Below are positions 27,044 to 35,167 of a DNA stretch of 64,000 nucleotides, one piece after another (positions within the stretch are counted from its first letter, which is position 1; each line of letters opens with the position of its first letter). The notes beneath the pieces were generated by a model. The model saw nothing but the letters and a program-made list of their open reading frames with translations, was not told where the DNA came from and did no database searches. The stretch is taken from NCBI GenBank assembly GCA_963850205.1, contig CAWKKJ010000024.1:1-64000 (forward strand), in the 5' to 3' direction. Position numbers and translations under genes: made by a program. The stretch comes from JACVRW01 sp963850205. Lineage in GTDB: Bacteria > Actinomycetota > Thermoleophilia > Solirubrobacterales > Thermoleophilaceae.

Positions 27044-27269
27044 CCGAGAGCGCGCCCAAGCGGATCGAGCTCGAAGCCGACGACCGCCGGCGGGTCCAGC
27101 GGCTGACCGAGGAGGTGCAGGGACGGCTGGAGGAGATCGGCCTGATCGCCGCACGGGCGCACGGGATCCGGCTCGACGAGGGCGCGGTGCGCAAGTTCGT
27201 GCCCCACCGGTCCCAGGCCCCGGGACGAGCCCGGCATCGTCGTTGGTGGAGATCCCGTGCGGCTCCTGA
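27040..27269 (+). CDS. Small hypothetical protein
   Basis: ATG overlaps the upstream stop (ATGA). The first ~55 residues are a charged helical segment (KRIELEADDRRRVQRLTEEV and EEIGLIAARAHGIRLDEGAV), after which the frame turns into a basic low-complexity string. Reading one base over near 27225 gives EPGIVVGGDPVRLL, a plausible continuation, so a frameshift is likely and the given end is approximate. I recognise no family. Its position suggests co-expression with the collagen-like protein. Converges with the ABC permease gene. Confidence 0.4.
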
Positions 27270-27284
27270 CCGCCTCGCGCGGCC

Positions 27285-28055
27285 TCAGGCCACCAGCCGC
27301 CGGCGCACCGCTCGCACCGGCACCACGAACAGCGCCGCGCTGACCACGACCAGCCAGGCCGCGTGCACGAGCACGATCGGCCCCGGCCCGTCGGCCATCT
27401 CACGCGAGATCTCGACCGAGTGGTAGAGCGGGGTGAACCAGGCGATCACCTCGGCGAAGGCCGGGAGCTCGTCGAAGGGGAAGAAGATTCCCGAGAACAG
27501 GAACATCGGCGTGATCCCGAGCGTGAAGAAGTAGCTGTAGAGGTCGATCCGGGGGATCAGCGCGGTGAAGCTGTAGGCCACCACCGACATGCACAGGCCT
27601 CCGAGGGCCACGAACGGCGGCAGCAGGATCGCCCAGGGCGAGTGGATGAGCCCGAACGCCGTGACGACGATCAGGAACACCGTGCCGTAGATCGCCGAGC
27701 GGATCGAGCTCCAGGCCAGGTCGCCGGCCACGAGGTCCTGCACCTCGATCGGGGTGGCCAGGATCGCGTCGTAGAGGCGCGTCTCGTTCATGCGGAAGTA
27801 GACGTTGTAGGTGCACTCGAAGGCCGCCGCCCACATCGCGGAGGAGGCGATCAGGCCGGGGGCAAGGAAATCGCGGTAGTCCTCGCCGTTGATGGTGGCG
27901 ACGTAGGTGCCGAGGCCGAAGCCGAGCGCCACGAGGTAGAAGAGCGGGTCGAGGAACTGCGGCAGCAGCGACCCCTTCCACAGCTTCGAGAACACCCGCG
28001 CGTTGCGGCCCGCCACCCGGGCGGCGTAGCGCGGCGAGGGGACCAGGTCGCTCAC
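27285..28055 (-). CDS. ABC-2 type transporter permease (NodJ/DrrB-like)
   Basis: Membrane subunit of an export ABC transporter, with six helices. Typical blocks are the N-terminal amphipathic segment ending LPQFLDPLFYLVALGFGLG, EDYRDFLAPGLIASSAMWAA (ABC-2 signature area), NVYFRMNETRLYDAILATP (the coupling helix) and LGITPMFLFSGIFFPFDELP. 256 aa from GTG at 28055, which overlaps the ATPase stop (GTGA). Substrate unknown; close relatives move lipo-oligosaccharides, polyketides or drugs. Given a nearby SGNH hydrolase and polysaccharide genes, export of a cell-surface molecule is possible. Confidence 0.85.
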   Translation of the reverse strand: MSDLVPSPRYAARVAGRNARVFSKLWKGSLLPQFLDPLFYLVALGFGLGTYVATINGEDYRDFLAPGLIASSAMWAAAFECTYNVYFRMNETRLYDAILATPIEVQDLVAGDLAWSSIRSAIYGTVFLIVVTAFGLIHSPWAILLPPFVALGGLCMSVVAYSFTALIPRIDLYSYFFTLGITPMFLFSGIFFPFDELPAFAEVIAWFTPLYHSVEISREMADGPGPIVLVHAAWLVVVSAALFVVPVRAVRRRLVA

Positions 28056-28987
28056 TCGCGCAGGCTCCTGCCGGTCAGGCGCAGGAAGACGTCCTCGAGC
28101 GAGGCCCGGCGCACCAGGGCGGACTCTGTCGGGTAGCGCTCCTGGTCGATCGTCTCGAGCAGCTCCTCGGCGTCGGGCGCGTAGAGCATCAGCGCCTCCT
28201 CGGTGAAGTCGTGTCCCTCGAGGCGTCCGTCGAGCGAGTGCACGAGCTCCTCGGCGTCGCATTCGTCGGCCACCCGCAGCTCCAGCACCTCGCGGCCCAC
28301 GTGCTCCTGGACGAGCGCGCCCGGCTCGCCCTCGGCCACGATCCGGCCCTCGTCCATGATCACCAGGCGGTCGCAGAGGCGGGCGGCCTCCTCCATGTAG
28401 TGGGTGGTGAGCAGGAGTGTCACGCCGCGGCGCTTGAGGCTCTCCAGCGAGCGCCAGACCGCCAGGCGGGCCTGCGGGTCGAGACCGGTGGTGGGCTCGT
28501 CCAGCACCACCATTTCGGGCTCGTTTATCAGGGCGCGGGCCACCAGCAGGCGCCGCTTCATGCCGCCGGACAGCGACTGGATCCGGTCCTCGGTGCGGTC
28601 GCCGAGCTGTGCGAAGGCGAGCAGCTCCGCGGAGCGGGCGGCGGCCAGATCCGTCTCCACGCCGAAGTAGGAGGCCTGCTGGAGCAGGTTCTCGAGCACG
28701 GTCAGCTCGCCGTCCAGGTTGGTCTCCTGGGGCACGACGCCCAGGCGCGCCTTGATCGCCCGGCGCTGGGTCTGTGCGTCCATCCCCAGCACCTGGAGAT
28801 CGCCTCCGCCCACCGTGGCCAGGCCGTAGATCATCTTCATCGTGGTGGTCTTGCCGGCGCCGTTGGGACCGAGAAAGCCGAAGCAGGTGGCGGGCTGGAC
28901 CTCGAAGTCGATCCCGTCCACCGCAAGGCGCTCGCCGTAGGCCTTGCGCAGGCCGGTGGCGGCTACGGCCGGTTGTGAAGAGCTCAC
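28052..28987 (-). CDS. ABC transporter ATP-binding protein (NodI/DrrA-like)
   Basis: Nucleotide-binding subunit partnering the ABC-2 permease encoded downstream. Walker A is FLGPNGAGKTTTMKMIYGLA near residue 38, the Q-loop VVPQETNLDGELTV, signature LSGGMKRRLLVARALI, Walker B MVVLDEPTTGLDPQARL and H-loop LLLTTHYMEEAARLCDRL. The C-terminal extension (LEGHDFTEEALMLYAPDAEE) is the DUF4162-like region of this subfamily. 311 aa from GTG. It overlaps the upstream SGNH hydrolase stop by 4 bp, making a three-gene operon read from 29763 to 27285. Confidence 0.9.
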   Translation of the reverse strand: MSSSQPAVAATGLRKAYGERLAVDGIDFEVQPATCFGFLGPNGAGKTTTMKMIYGLATVGGGDLQVLGMDAQTQRRAIKARLGVVPQETNLDGELTVLENLLQQASYFGVETDLAAARSAELLAFAQLGDRTEDRIQSLSGGMKRRLLVARALINEPEMVVLDEPTTGLDPQARLAVWRSLESLKRRGVTLLLTTHYMEEAARLCDRLVIMDEGRIVAEGEPGALVQEHVGREVLELRVADECDAEELVHSLDGRLEGHDFTEEALMLYAPDAEELLETIDQERYPTESALVRRASLEDVFLRLTGRSLRE

Positions 28988-29763
28988 TCCCGCGAGGCTA
29001 GGGGAGCGGCTCGGCCTCGTCCGCGCCGTGGTCGCAGCCGCTCGGGGTGGCGCCGGCCGGCCTGGCGGCGCGCTTCGCGGCGCACCGCGCGCCAGATCGT
29101 CCTGTCCATCACGCCCGCCCCTCTCGTGTTCACGTGGATCGCGTCGTAGGTGAGCCCGCGGCGGTCCGACGCTTTACGCCAGTTGGCCAGCACCAGGTCG
29201 CGCCGGCGCCGGGCCAGGCGGCGCAGGCGCTGGTTGACCCAGGGGAAGTAGTAGGAATAGCGCCGCACCTGGCTCAGCCCCGCCGGCGGCACGAACGCGG
29301 CCGTGGGCTGCCGCAACGTGACCCACACGATCTGACGAGCGCCCAGACGTCGCAGCGTCCGCATCAGCTTCGTGGCCTGACGGTCGAAGCGCGCGGCCCA
29401 GTAGTCGAAGCGCCGGCCCCCGCGCTCCCAGAGCGAGTTGTAGCCCAGGCCCACCACCGCGAGCGGGGCCACGCGCCGTGCTCCTCCCCGCAGCCTCCGC
29501 TCGGCGTCGTCGATCATCAGCGCCGGCCGCCCCCGGATCGAGACCCGCCAGCAACGCTTGCTCCTGAGCGCCGGCTTCGCGCTGAGCAGCACCGAGTCCG
29601 CCAGAAAGGTCACCCGCCGGGCGCGCGCCCAGGAGGGCTGCCGGGCCTCGTCGGGCCCACCGAGGCGGCAGGCCTGGCTGCGCCGGTCGGCCGGCGCGCT
29701 CGAGGCTGCGGCCGCCACGACCAGCGCTACGGCCGCCAGAGCGATCGCCCCGCGCGGGAGCAT
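28984..29763 (-). CDS. Secreted SGNH/GDSL-type hydrolase
   Basis: Probable exported esterase or acetylhydrolase that could modify a glycan or cell-envelope ester. The signal peptide (ALAAVALVVAAAASSAPA) starts from the ATG at 29763. The GDS-like block I is VTFLADSVLLSA with the putative catalytic Ser57 (ADS instead of GDS). Block III region is VVGLGYNSLWERGG, and the Asp-x-x-His pair is in TYDAIHVNTRGAG near the end. 259 aa. The tail (RPRRGRGRAAPLASRE) is Arg-rich. It heads the operon with the ABC exporter, which suggests that exporter substrate and hydrolase act in one envelope-modification pathway. Confidence 0.72.
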   Translation of the reverse strand: MLPRGAIALAAVALVVAAAASSAPADRRSQACRLGGPDEARQPSWARARRVTFLADSVLLSAKPALRSKRCWRVSIRGRPALMIDDAERRLRGGARRVAPLAVVGLGYNSLWERGGRRFDYWAARFDRQATKLMRTLRRLGARQIVWVTLRQPTAAFVPPAGLSQVRRYSYYFPWVNQRLRRLARRRRDLVLANWRKASDRRGLTYDAIHVNTRGAGVMDRTIWRAVRREARRQAGRRHPERLRPRRGRGRAAPLASRE

Positions 29764-29805
29764 GCCCCCACACGGTATTGCCCCGCGCGGGCGCACGGAA
29801 ATCAG

Positions 29806-29818
29806 CGCAATTTGCGGG
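29806..29818 (+). promoter_or_regulatory. CGCAA-T-TTGCGGG motif upstream of the sigma factor gene
   Basis: Thirteen bases CGCAATTTGCGGG, an odd-length palindrome (CGCAA/TTGCG arms around one T) followed by GG. It sits in the 112-bp divergent region between the SGNH hydrolase and the sigma factor, ending 57 bp before the ATG at 29876. The identical 13-mer recurs at 38750-38762 upstream of the repeat protein, in the same orientation relative to its gene. Function unproven; a binding site or promoter element is plausible. Confidence 0.4.
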
Positions 29819-29875
29819 GACACACGCCGCGGACCGGGGCGAATCGCGGTTGGATGCGAGCTGAACGTCGTGCCG

Positions 29876-31153
29876 ATGCACAAGCGAGGGACGGGGCCCG
29901 CGCGGGGCGAGATCGACGAGGCGGCGCTGGGGCTGCTGGCAGCCCATGGCGCTCAGATCCTGGCCACCGCCCGGCGCTACGCGGCCACCCCCGAGGACGC
30001 CGAGGACGCCTACCAGCGCGGCTTCGAGATCCTGCTGACCAAGGCGCCCAGCGTCCGCGAGGAGGAGCTCATCCCCTGGCTGAAGACGGTGGTCAAGCAC
30101 GAGGCCTTCGCCCTTCGCCGCCAGCGCGACCGTCACTCGCCGGTCACCGACGACGGGCGCCTCGGCGACCGGGGCACGCCGCCTGCCGTCACCCACGACC
30201 AGGCGGAGCGCTTCGAGCGGCTGCGCCAGGGTGCCGAGGCGCTGCGCCGGCTGAAGCCCCAGGAGATCCGCGCGCTGCGCCTCAAGGCGGAGGGCTATTC
30301 CTACCGGGAGATCTGCGAGATCACCGGATGGACCTACACGAAGGTGAACCGCTGCTTGGCCGAGGGGCGGCAGGCGTTTCTGCGCCGGGTGGCAGGCATC
30401 GAGGACGGCGCGGAGTGCGAGCGGTTCGCCCCGATGCTGTCGGCGCTGGCCGACGGTGAGGCCTCGGCGGACGACCTGTCCGCGCTGCGGCCGCACATGC
30501 GCACCTGCCTGGCCTGCCGGGTCCGCCTGAGGGAGTTCCGGGCGACGCCGGCCCGGGTGGCGGCGCTCGTGCCGCCGGCGGCGCTGGCGGCGCTCGAGGT
30601 CGGAGGCGGGCTCCGGGGGCTGCTGGAGTCGCTGGCCGGGGCCGCTCAGCAGAAGGCGGCGGTCATCGGCGACCGCGCCCAGGCGGTGGCCGAGTTGGCC
30701 ACCGGCCCGAAGGTCGCCGCCGTGGCGGCCTCGGCCGCGGCGGTGGCCGGCGGCGGGACAGCGGTGGACCAGTTCGGCCACCACTCCGGGCCGGCGCGAC
30801 CCCAGGCAGCCCAGGAGCAGAAAGCCGAGCAGCCGCGTGAGACCGAATCCGTCAAGAACGAGATCCCGGTGGCCACGCCGCCGGCCCCCACCCCCACCAC
30901 GCCCCAGCCGGCCCCCGCGCCCGAGCCGGCTCCTGCACCCGCCCCGGCGCCCCAGCCGGCGGCGCCCGCCCAGCCACCGCCGCCACCGCCGCCGCCGCCA
31001 CCGCCCACGCCGGCCAACGAGTTCGCGCCCGCCGCCGCAGCGCAGCCCGCGGCGCCCGCGCCGGCGCCGGTGGCCGGCACTGCCCCGGCCTCGGGCGGCG
31101 GAGGCGGCTCTGGCGGCTCGCCCCCGGGCGGGGGCGGCGAGTTCGCTCCCTAA
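29876..31153 (+). CDS. ECF-type sigma factor fused to zf-HC2 anti-sigma-like domain and Pro-rich tail
   Basis: RNA polymerase sigma-70 family member. Sigma region 2 spans about residues 20-90 (YAATPEDAEDAYQRGFEILL, then LIPWLKTVVKHEAFALRRQR). Region 4 spans about 110-170 (LKPQEIRALRLKAEGYSYRE, ICEITGWTYTKVNRCLAEGR). Then a zinc-finger-like anti-sigma motif appears: C181, then H207-x3-C211-x2-C214 in LRPHMRTCLACRVRL. An Ala-rich stretch (VAAVAASAAAVAGGG, residues 280-294) might be a weak membrane helix, followed by a 125-residue Pro/Ala/Gly tail. 425 aa. Fusion of sigma and anti-sigma-like parts suggests self-regulation. Autoregulation through the upstream motif is conjecture. Confidence 0.85.
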   Translation: MHKRGTGPARGEIDEAALGLLAAHGAQILATARRYAATPEDAEDAYQRGFEILLTKAPSVREEELIPWLKTVVKHEAFALRRQRDRHSPVTDDGRLGDRGTPPAVTHDQAERFERLRQGAEALRRLKPQEIRALRLKAEGYSYREICEITGWTYTKVNRCLAEGRQAFLRRVAGIEDGAECERFAPMLSALADGEASADDLSALRPHMRTCLACRVRLREFRATPARVAALVPPAALAALEVGGGLRGLLESLAGAAQQKAAVIGDRAQAVAELATGPKVAAVAASAAAVAGGGTAVDQFGHHSGPARPQAAQEQKAEQPRETESVKNEIPVATPPAPTPTTPQPAPAPEPAPAPAPAPQPAAPAQPPPPPPPPPPPTPANEFAPAAAAQPAAPAPAPVAGTAPASGGGGGSGGSPPGGGGEFAP

Positions 31154-31166
31154 GGAGAGGCGCGGC

Positions 31167-31298
31167 TTACCAGCGACGGCTCGGGTCCTGCCCCGGCACC
31201 TCGATGCGGCGGATCCACTCGCGCGTGTTGCGCGCGTGCGCGGCCCGGACGCGGGAGTAGCGGTAGCGAAGCCAACTGATCGGAAGTGCACGGTCCAT
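31167..31298 (-). CDS. Small basic ORF, 43 aa
   Basis: Not a known family. ATG at 31298 has GGAG eight bases upstream, a good ribosome-binding site for this genome. The protein is short, basic and Trp/Arg-rich (LPISWLRYRYSRVRAAHARN, then TREWIRRIEVPGQDPSRRW). It occupies the 220-bp gap between the sigma factor and the truncated oxidoreductase and converges with the sigma gene, 14 bp from its stop. No upstream promoter was identified. Confidence 0.45.
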   Translation of the reverse strand: MDRALPISWLRYRYSRVRAAHARNTREWIRRIEVPGQDPSRRW

Positions 31299-31373
31299 GG
31301 TCGTCTCCAAAGGTGGGGTTCACTCCGAAAGACGCAACCGGTCGAGCCGGCATTCCCACGAGCCAGGCGAACG

Positions 31374-32221
31374 TCAGACGACCAGCAGGGTTTTTCCGAT
31401 CACGGCCCGGGCCTCGATCGCGGCGTGAGCGTCCGCGGCGCGTTCGAGGAGAAACGTCTCGCCTATCGTCGGGCGAACCCGTCCGGCGGCGGCCTCGGAG
31501 AGCGCCTGCTCGGCCCCGCGCCGTTTCTCCTCCGGCGTGGGTCGTTCCTGGATCCGACCACCGCGATCTGCCGCTGCTCGGCCTCCTCGGGATCGAACCT
31601 CGCGAACTCGCCGCTGGCCGCCCCGTAGGAGAAAAACCGGCCGCCCTGGGCGGTCGCCTCGAAGGCAGCGGTCCCGGCTTCCCCGCCCGCGCCATCGAAG
31701 ACCACGTCGATCCCGGCCCCACCGGTCGCCTCGCGGGCGCGATCGGCCCAGCCGGGCTCGGAGTAGTCGACCGCGACCTGGGCGCCCAGCTCGCGAGCAT
31801 GGTTCAGCTTCCTCTCGCCCCGGGCGGCCGCGACCACCCGAGCGCCCGCGGCGTTCGCGAGCGGCACCAGCCAGGCACCGATGCTGCCACCGGCAGCGGT
31901 GACCAGCACCGTCTCGCCGGGCCGCACCGCAGCCTTCGACAGCCTGCTGACGGCCATGTAGCCGTCGTGCAGCGCCGCCAGCGCCGCGGACAGGTCCAGG
32001 CCTTCCGGCACGTCGAAGAGCTCCTCGGCCGGAACGGCCACGCGTTCCGCGTAGCCGCCCCCGTTGTACGCGCCGGCACCGCTCGTGCCGGCCACGACCC
32101 GGCGACCCACCTGGTGTGGATCGACGCAGCCGCCGACGGAGACCACCGTGCCCGCAACGCCGGCACCGGGCACGAACGGCGGCCCGGCGGCGTTGGGTCG
32201 GCTGCGCGCGGGAGGGCGGGC
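31374..32221 (-). pseudogene. NADPH:quinone/zinc-type alcohol dehydrogenase (MDR), 5'-truncated and frameshifted
   Basis: Medium-chain dehydrogenase remnant. FVPGAGVAGTVVSVGG is the middle of a normal N-terminal GroES-like domain; the preceding ~50 residues are absent, and in-frame sequence upstream hits a stop at 32222-32224, which is also the stop of the amidotransferase gene. The NAD(P)-binding domain is present (VTAAGGSIGAWLVPLANAAG, GAQVAVDYSE). Near 31550 the frame shifts, after which GRVRPTIGETFLLERAADAH and IGKTLLVV complete the C-terminus. So the reading frame is broken twice. I regard it as a real remnant or an assembly deletion, not a functional enzyme. Confidence 0.75.
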
Positions 32222-33055
32222 TCAGCCCGGCGGGCGCGGCGTGAACGCCATCCGCTCGTCCTCACCCGGTTGGACGACCAGCGCCGTGCCCGCCGGCACC
32301 TCCTCCCAGACGCCGGGGAGGTCGCCGAGCGGCTCGGAGACGACCGCCCGCGCCTCGTCGGAGAACTGCTGAAAGCGCTCCTCGTCCGGGTAGAGCGCGC
32401 GGATGGCGCCGGCGTCGGCGGTCACGAACAGCGAGTTCACCACCGGCCCGCTGGCGTAACGAGCCGCATAGACGCGCTCGCCGTCGCTCACCGCGATGGT
32501 CATCTGCAGCGGTTCGGACACGCCGTGACGGTGACCGGTCGCCTCCACGAACCCGGCCATCCGCTCGAGCGCCTCGAGCGGCCGCTCCTCCAACCCGAAG
32601 GTGAGCGCGAGATGGAACATCAGCTCGGAGTCCGTGGTGCCCTGGATACCAGGGAAGAGGCCCGGATCGACCTCGAGCAGGAGGTCGCGGCGCACGCGCG
32701 CGTAGTCGTCGATGAACCCGTTGTGCACGAACAGCCAGCGACCGTGACGAAAGGGATGGCAGTTGGTCTGCTCGACCGGCGTTCCCGTCGCCGCGCGCAC
32801 GTGTCCCAGGAACAGCGGCGAGCGGATCTGGCCCGCCAGCTCGCGCAGGTTCACGTCGCCCCACGCCGGCGCGACGCTGCGGTACAGGCCCGGCAGGTCC
32901 CGCTCGCCGTACCACCCCAGGCCAAAGCCGTCGGCGTTGGGCAGGTTCCCCGCCAGCCGCCCCTGCCGGCTCTGCTCGACCAGCGAGTGCGGTGTGTCGA
33001 ACAGCAGTGTCTCGGGGCGGATCTCGTTCCCGAAATACGCGAGCCAGCGGCACAT
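32222..33055 (-). CDS. Class II glutamine amidotransferase (YafJ/EgtC-like)
   Basis: N-terminal-nucleophile hydrolase that releases ammonia from glutamine or cleaves a gamma-glutamyl amide. Cys2 directly follows the initiator Met (MCRWLAYFG), as required. NLPNADGFGLGWYGERDLPG, then FLGHVRAATGTPVEQTNCHP, and the WLFVHNGFIDDY signature are all typical of class II GATases. SELMFHLALTFGLEERPLEA and QMTIAVSDGERVYAARY follow. 277 aa. Closest in look to the YafJ/EgtC group, which includes a hydrolase of ergothioneine synthesis. There is no egt gene nearby, so the substrate is open. Confidence 0.85.
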   Translation of the reverse strand: MCRWLAYFGNEIRPETLLFDTPHSLVEQSRQGRLAGNLPNADGFGLGWYGERDLPGLYRSVAPAWGDVNLRELAGQIRSPLFLGHVRAATGTPVEQTNCHPFRHGRWLFVHNGFIDDYARVRRDLLLEVDPGLFPGIQGTTDSELMFHLALTFGLEERPLEALERMAGFVEATGHRHGVSEPLQMTIAVSDGERVYAARYASGPVVNSLFVTADAGAIRALYPDEERFQQFSDEARAVVSEPLGDLPGVWEEVPAGTALVVQPGEDERMAFTPRPPG

Positions 33056-33101
33056 GCCCGCAACCTAACCGGTCCTGCCCAGGCCCACTAGCCTCACGGT
33101 C

Positions 33102-33911
33102 GTGAAAGAGGGGATCCGCCAGGCGGTGCAGGAGTCCTCGTACGACCCCGTCAGCCCGCCTGCCCCCTCGCCGCCCGCCGAGCGGTGGTGGGGAAACCAC
33201 CTGGGCGAGCTTCGCTGGCAACTCGAGCTGGCCCGGCTGCTGGTCGATCCCGTCTTTCGCGGTGAGGGCGTGCCGCGCGGCGACGGGGCGCCGGTGGTGC
33301 TGATCCCGGGCTTTCTCGCGGGCGACTCCTCGCTGACGGTGATGCGCGGCTGGCTGCGCCGAATGGGATACCAGGCGCGCGCCTCTGGGATGGTCTCGAA
33401 CGTCGACTGCGGGGACCGTGCGCTGAACGCGATCGAGCGCCGCGTCGCCGCGCTGTCGCGCAGCAGCGGCCGCCGCGTGGCTCTTGTCGGCCACAGCCGC
33501 GGCGCCCACTTCGTCAAGGCGCTGGCCACTCGGCGCCCGGAGCTCATCTCGTCGGCGGTCTCGCTCGGAGCCGGGCTCGACACGCCGTTCGACATCAGCG
33601 TGCCGACCCAAGCGGCGGTGGCGGCGGTCCGCAGCGTGCACGCCCGGACGGGGGACCGCATCGCGCGCAACGGCTGCTTCACCGCCGAATGCTCGTGCCC
33701 CTTCAGCCTCGACTACAGCGCCCCCTTCACGAAGGCCGTGCCCCTCACCTCGATCTACTCGAAGGGAGACGGCGTCGTGCGCTGGCGCGCCTGCCTGGTG
33801 GACTACGCCCGCTGCGTCGAGGTCAGCGGCAGCCACGTGGGCCTTGCCTTCAACCGCAAGGTCTACCGCGAGCTCGGCGAGACGCTCGCCACGGAGACCG
33901 CGGGTATCTGA
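33102..33911 (+). CDS. Alpha/beta hydrolase (lipase/esterase-like)
   Basis: Serine hydrolase with GDGAPVVLIPGFLAGDSSLT near residue 61 (oxyanion loop) and the nucleophile elbow LVGHSRGAHF with S132. YSKGDGVVRWRACLVDYARC carries a probable acid (Asp), and VSGSHVGLAFNRKVY holds the catalytic His. 269 aa, no signal peptide. Adjacent to acyl-CoA dehydrogenase and PHA synthase genes on the opposite strand, so hydrolysis of polyester or acyl esters is plausible but not proven. Similar proteins are annotated as triacylglycerol lipase or PGAP1-like. Confidence 0.78.
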   Translation: MKEGIRQAVQESSYDPVSPPAPSPPAERWWGNHLGELRWQLELARLLVDPVFRGEGVPRGDGAPVVLIPGFLAGDSSLTVMRGWLRRMGYQARASGMVSNVDCGDRALNAIERRVAALSRSSGRRVALVGHSRGAHFVKALATRRPELISSAVSLGAGLDTPFDISVPTQAAVAAVRSVHARTGDRIARNGCFTAECSCPFSLDYSAPFTKAVPLTSIYSKGDGVVRWRACLVDYARCVEVSGSHVGLAFNRKVYRELGETLATETAGI

Positions 33912-33917
33912 GGCGCG

Positions 33918-35165
33918 TCAGGCCTGGGCGCCCGCGCCCTCGCGCTGCTCCTCAGGCGAGGGCGCCTCCTCACCGGTCGCGATTCCCTCGGCGCCGGGCA
34001 TCGACTCCGGCCAGATGGGATCGCGCTCCTGTGCCTGCTCGAGCATCTGGCGGGCGATCACGAGCGCCTGGATCTCGTTGGCGCCCTCGTAGATCTGCAG
34101 CACCTTCGCGTCCCGCATCATCCGCTCGGCCGGGAAGTCCTTGAGGTAACCGTTGCCGCCGAGCACCTGCACGGCCTCCGTGGTCGCCCTCATCGCGACG
34201 TCCGAGGCGAACAGCTTGGCCGCCGCCGAGATCTTGGAGACGCGGGGGTTGCCCTCGTCCACGAAGGTCGCAGCCTGATAGGCGAGAGCGCGCGCGGCCG
34301 CGACCTCCGCCTCGAGCGCGGCCAGCTTGAACTGGATCCCCTCGTGCGCGAACAGCGGCTGCCCGAAGGCGTGGCGCCGGAGCGCGTAGTCGAGCGCCAG
34401 GTCGATGGCACCCTGGCCGACCCCCACGGCCTGCGAGGCGACGGTCGGGCGCGATTGGTCGAAGGTCATCATCGCGATCTTGAAGCCGTCCCCCTCGGCC
34501 CCCAGCAGGTTCTCCTCCGGCACCTCGACGTCCTCGAACCTCGGCGCCCCGAGACGCCATCCGGGCATCCCCATCGTTCGCAGCCTCTCGACGCTCAGCC
34601 CGTCGGAGTCGCCCGGTACCACGAAGGCACTGATTCCCTTCGAGCCGGCGTCGCCGGTGCGCGCGAACACGACGTAGGTGTCCGCGAGGCCCGCGTTCCC
34701 GATGAACCGCTTCTCGCCGTTGAGCATCCATGCGCCGCCGCGCTTCTCGGCTCGCATCTGGAGCGCCGCCGGATCGGAGCCAACGCCCGGTTCGGTGAGC
34801 GCGTACGAGCCGAGCACCTCGCCGGAGGCCAGCGGCGGCAGGAAGCGCTCCTTCTGCGCCTCGCTGCCGGCGAGGATGATCGGGAGCGCCGTGAGCTTCA
34901 CGTAGGCCGCCATGAGCGACGCGGTGGCGGAGACCTTGGCCAGCTCCTCGATGTACGAGCAGAAGGTGACGCTGTTGGTCCCGGCCCCGCCGTACTGCTC
35001 GGGTATCGCGAGGCCGATCAGCTCCTCGCGTCTGAGGGCATCGTGGACGTCGAAGGGGTAGTCGCAGGTCTCGTCGATCTCGAGCATGCGCGGGCGTACC
35101 TCGTCGAGGGCGAACTCCCGAATCCGCTCGCGCCGCTCGCGCTGCTCGTCGGTCAGCCGCCACAT
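33918..35165 (-). CDS. Acyl-CoA dehydrogenase family protein
   Basis: FAD-dependent alpha,beta-dehydrogenation of an acyl-CoA. Signature 1 is SYALTEPGVGSDPAALQMRA near 135, with WMLNGEKRFIGNAGLADTYV just after; YLKDFPAERMMRDAKVLQIYE and GANEIQ form signature 2 near the end, where the catalytic Glu is E in IYEGANEI. 415 aa from the ATG at 35165, giving the standard MWRLTDEQRERRERIREFAL N-terminus. The C-terminal tail adds a low-complexity acidic extension. Its start is 3 bp from the PHA synthase stop, so the two form an operon read towards 33918. Confidence 0.9.
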   Translation of the reverse strand: MWRLTDEQRERRERIREFALDEVRPRMLEIDETCDYPFDVHDALRREELIGLAIPEQYGGAGTNSVTFCSYIEELAKVSATASLMAAYVKLTALPIILAGSEAQKERFLPPLASGEVLGSYALTEPGVGSDPAALQMRAEKRGGAWMLNGEKRFIGNAGLADTYVVFARTGDAGSKGISAFVVPGDSDGLSVERLRTMGMPGWRLGAPRFEDVEVPEENLLGAEGDGFKIAMMTFDQSRPTVASQAVGVGQGAIDLALDYALRRHAFGQPLFAHEGIQFKLAALEAEVAAARALAYQAATFVDEGNPRVSKISAAAKLFASDVAMRATTEAVQVLGGNGYLKDFPAERMMRDAKVLQIYEGANEIQALVIARQMLEQAQERDPIWPESMPGAEGIATGEEAPSPEEQREGAGAQA

Positions 35166-35167
35166 CG

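Noticed and set aside
29174..31291. 705-residue minus-strand frame across sigma factor and SGNH genes
   Set aside because: Overlaps two well-supported genes in reverse; no recognised motif.
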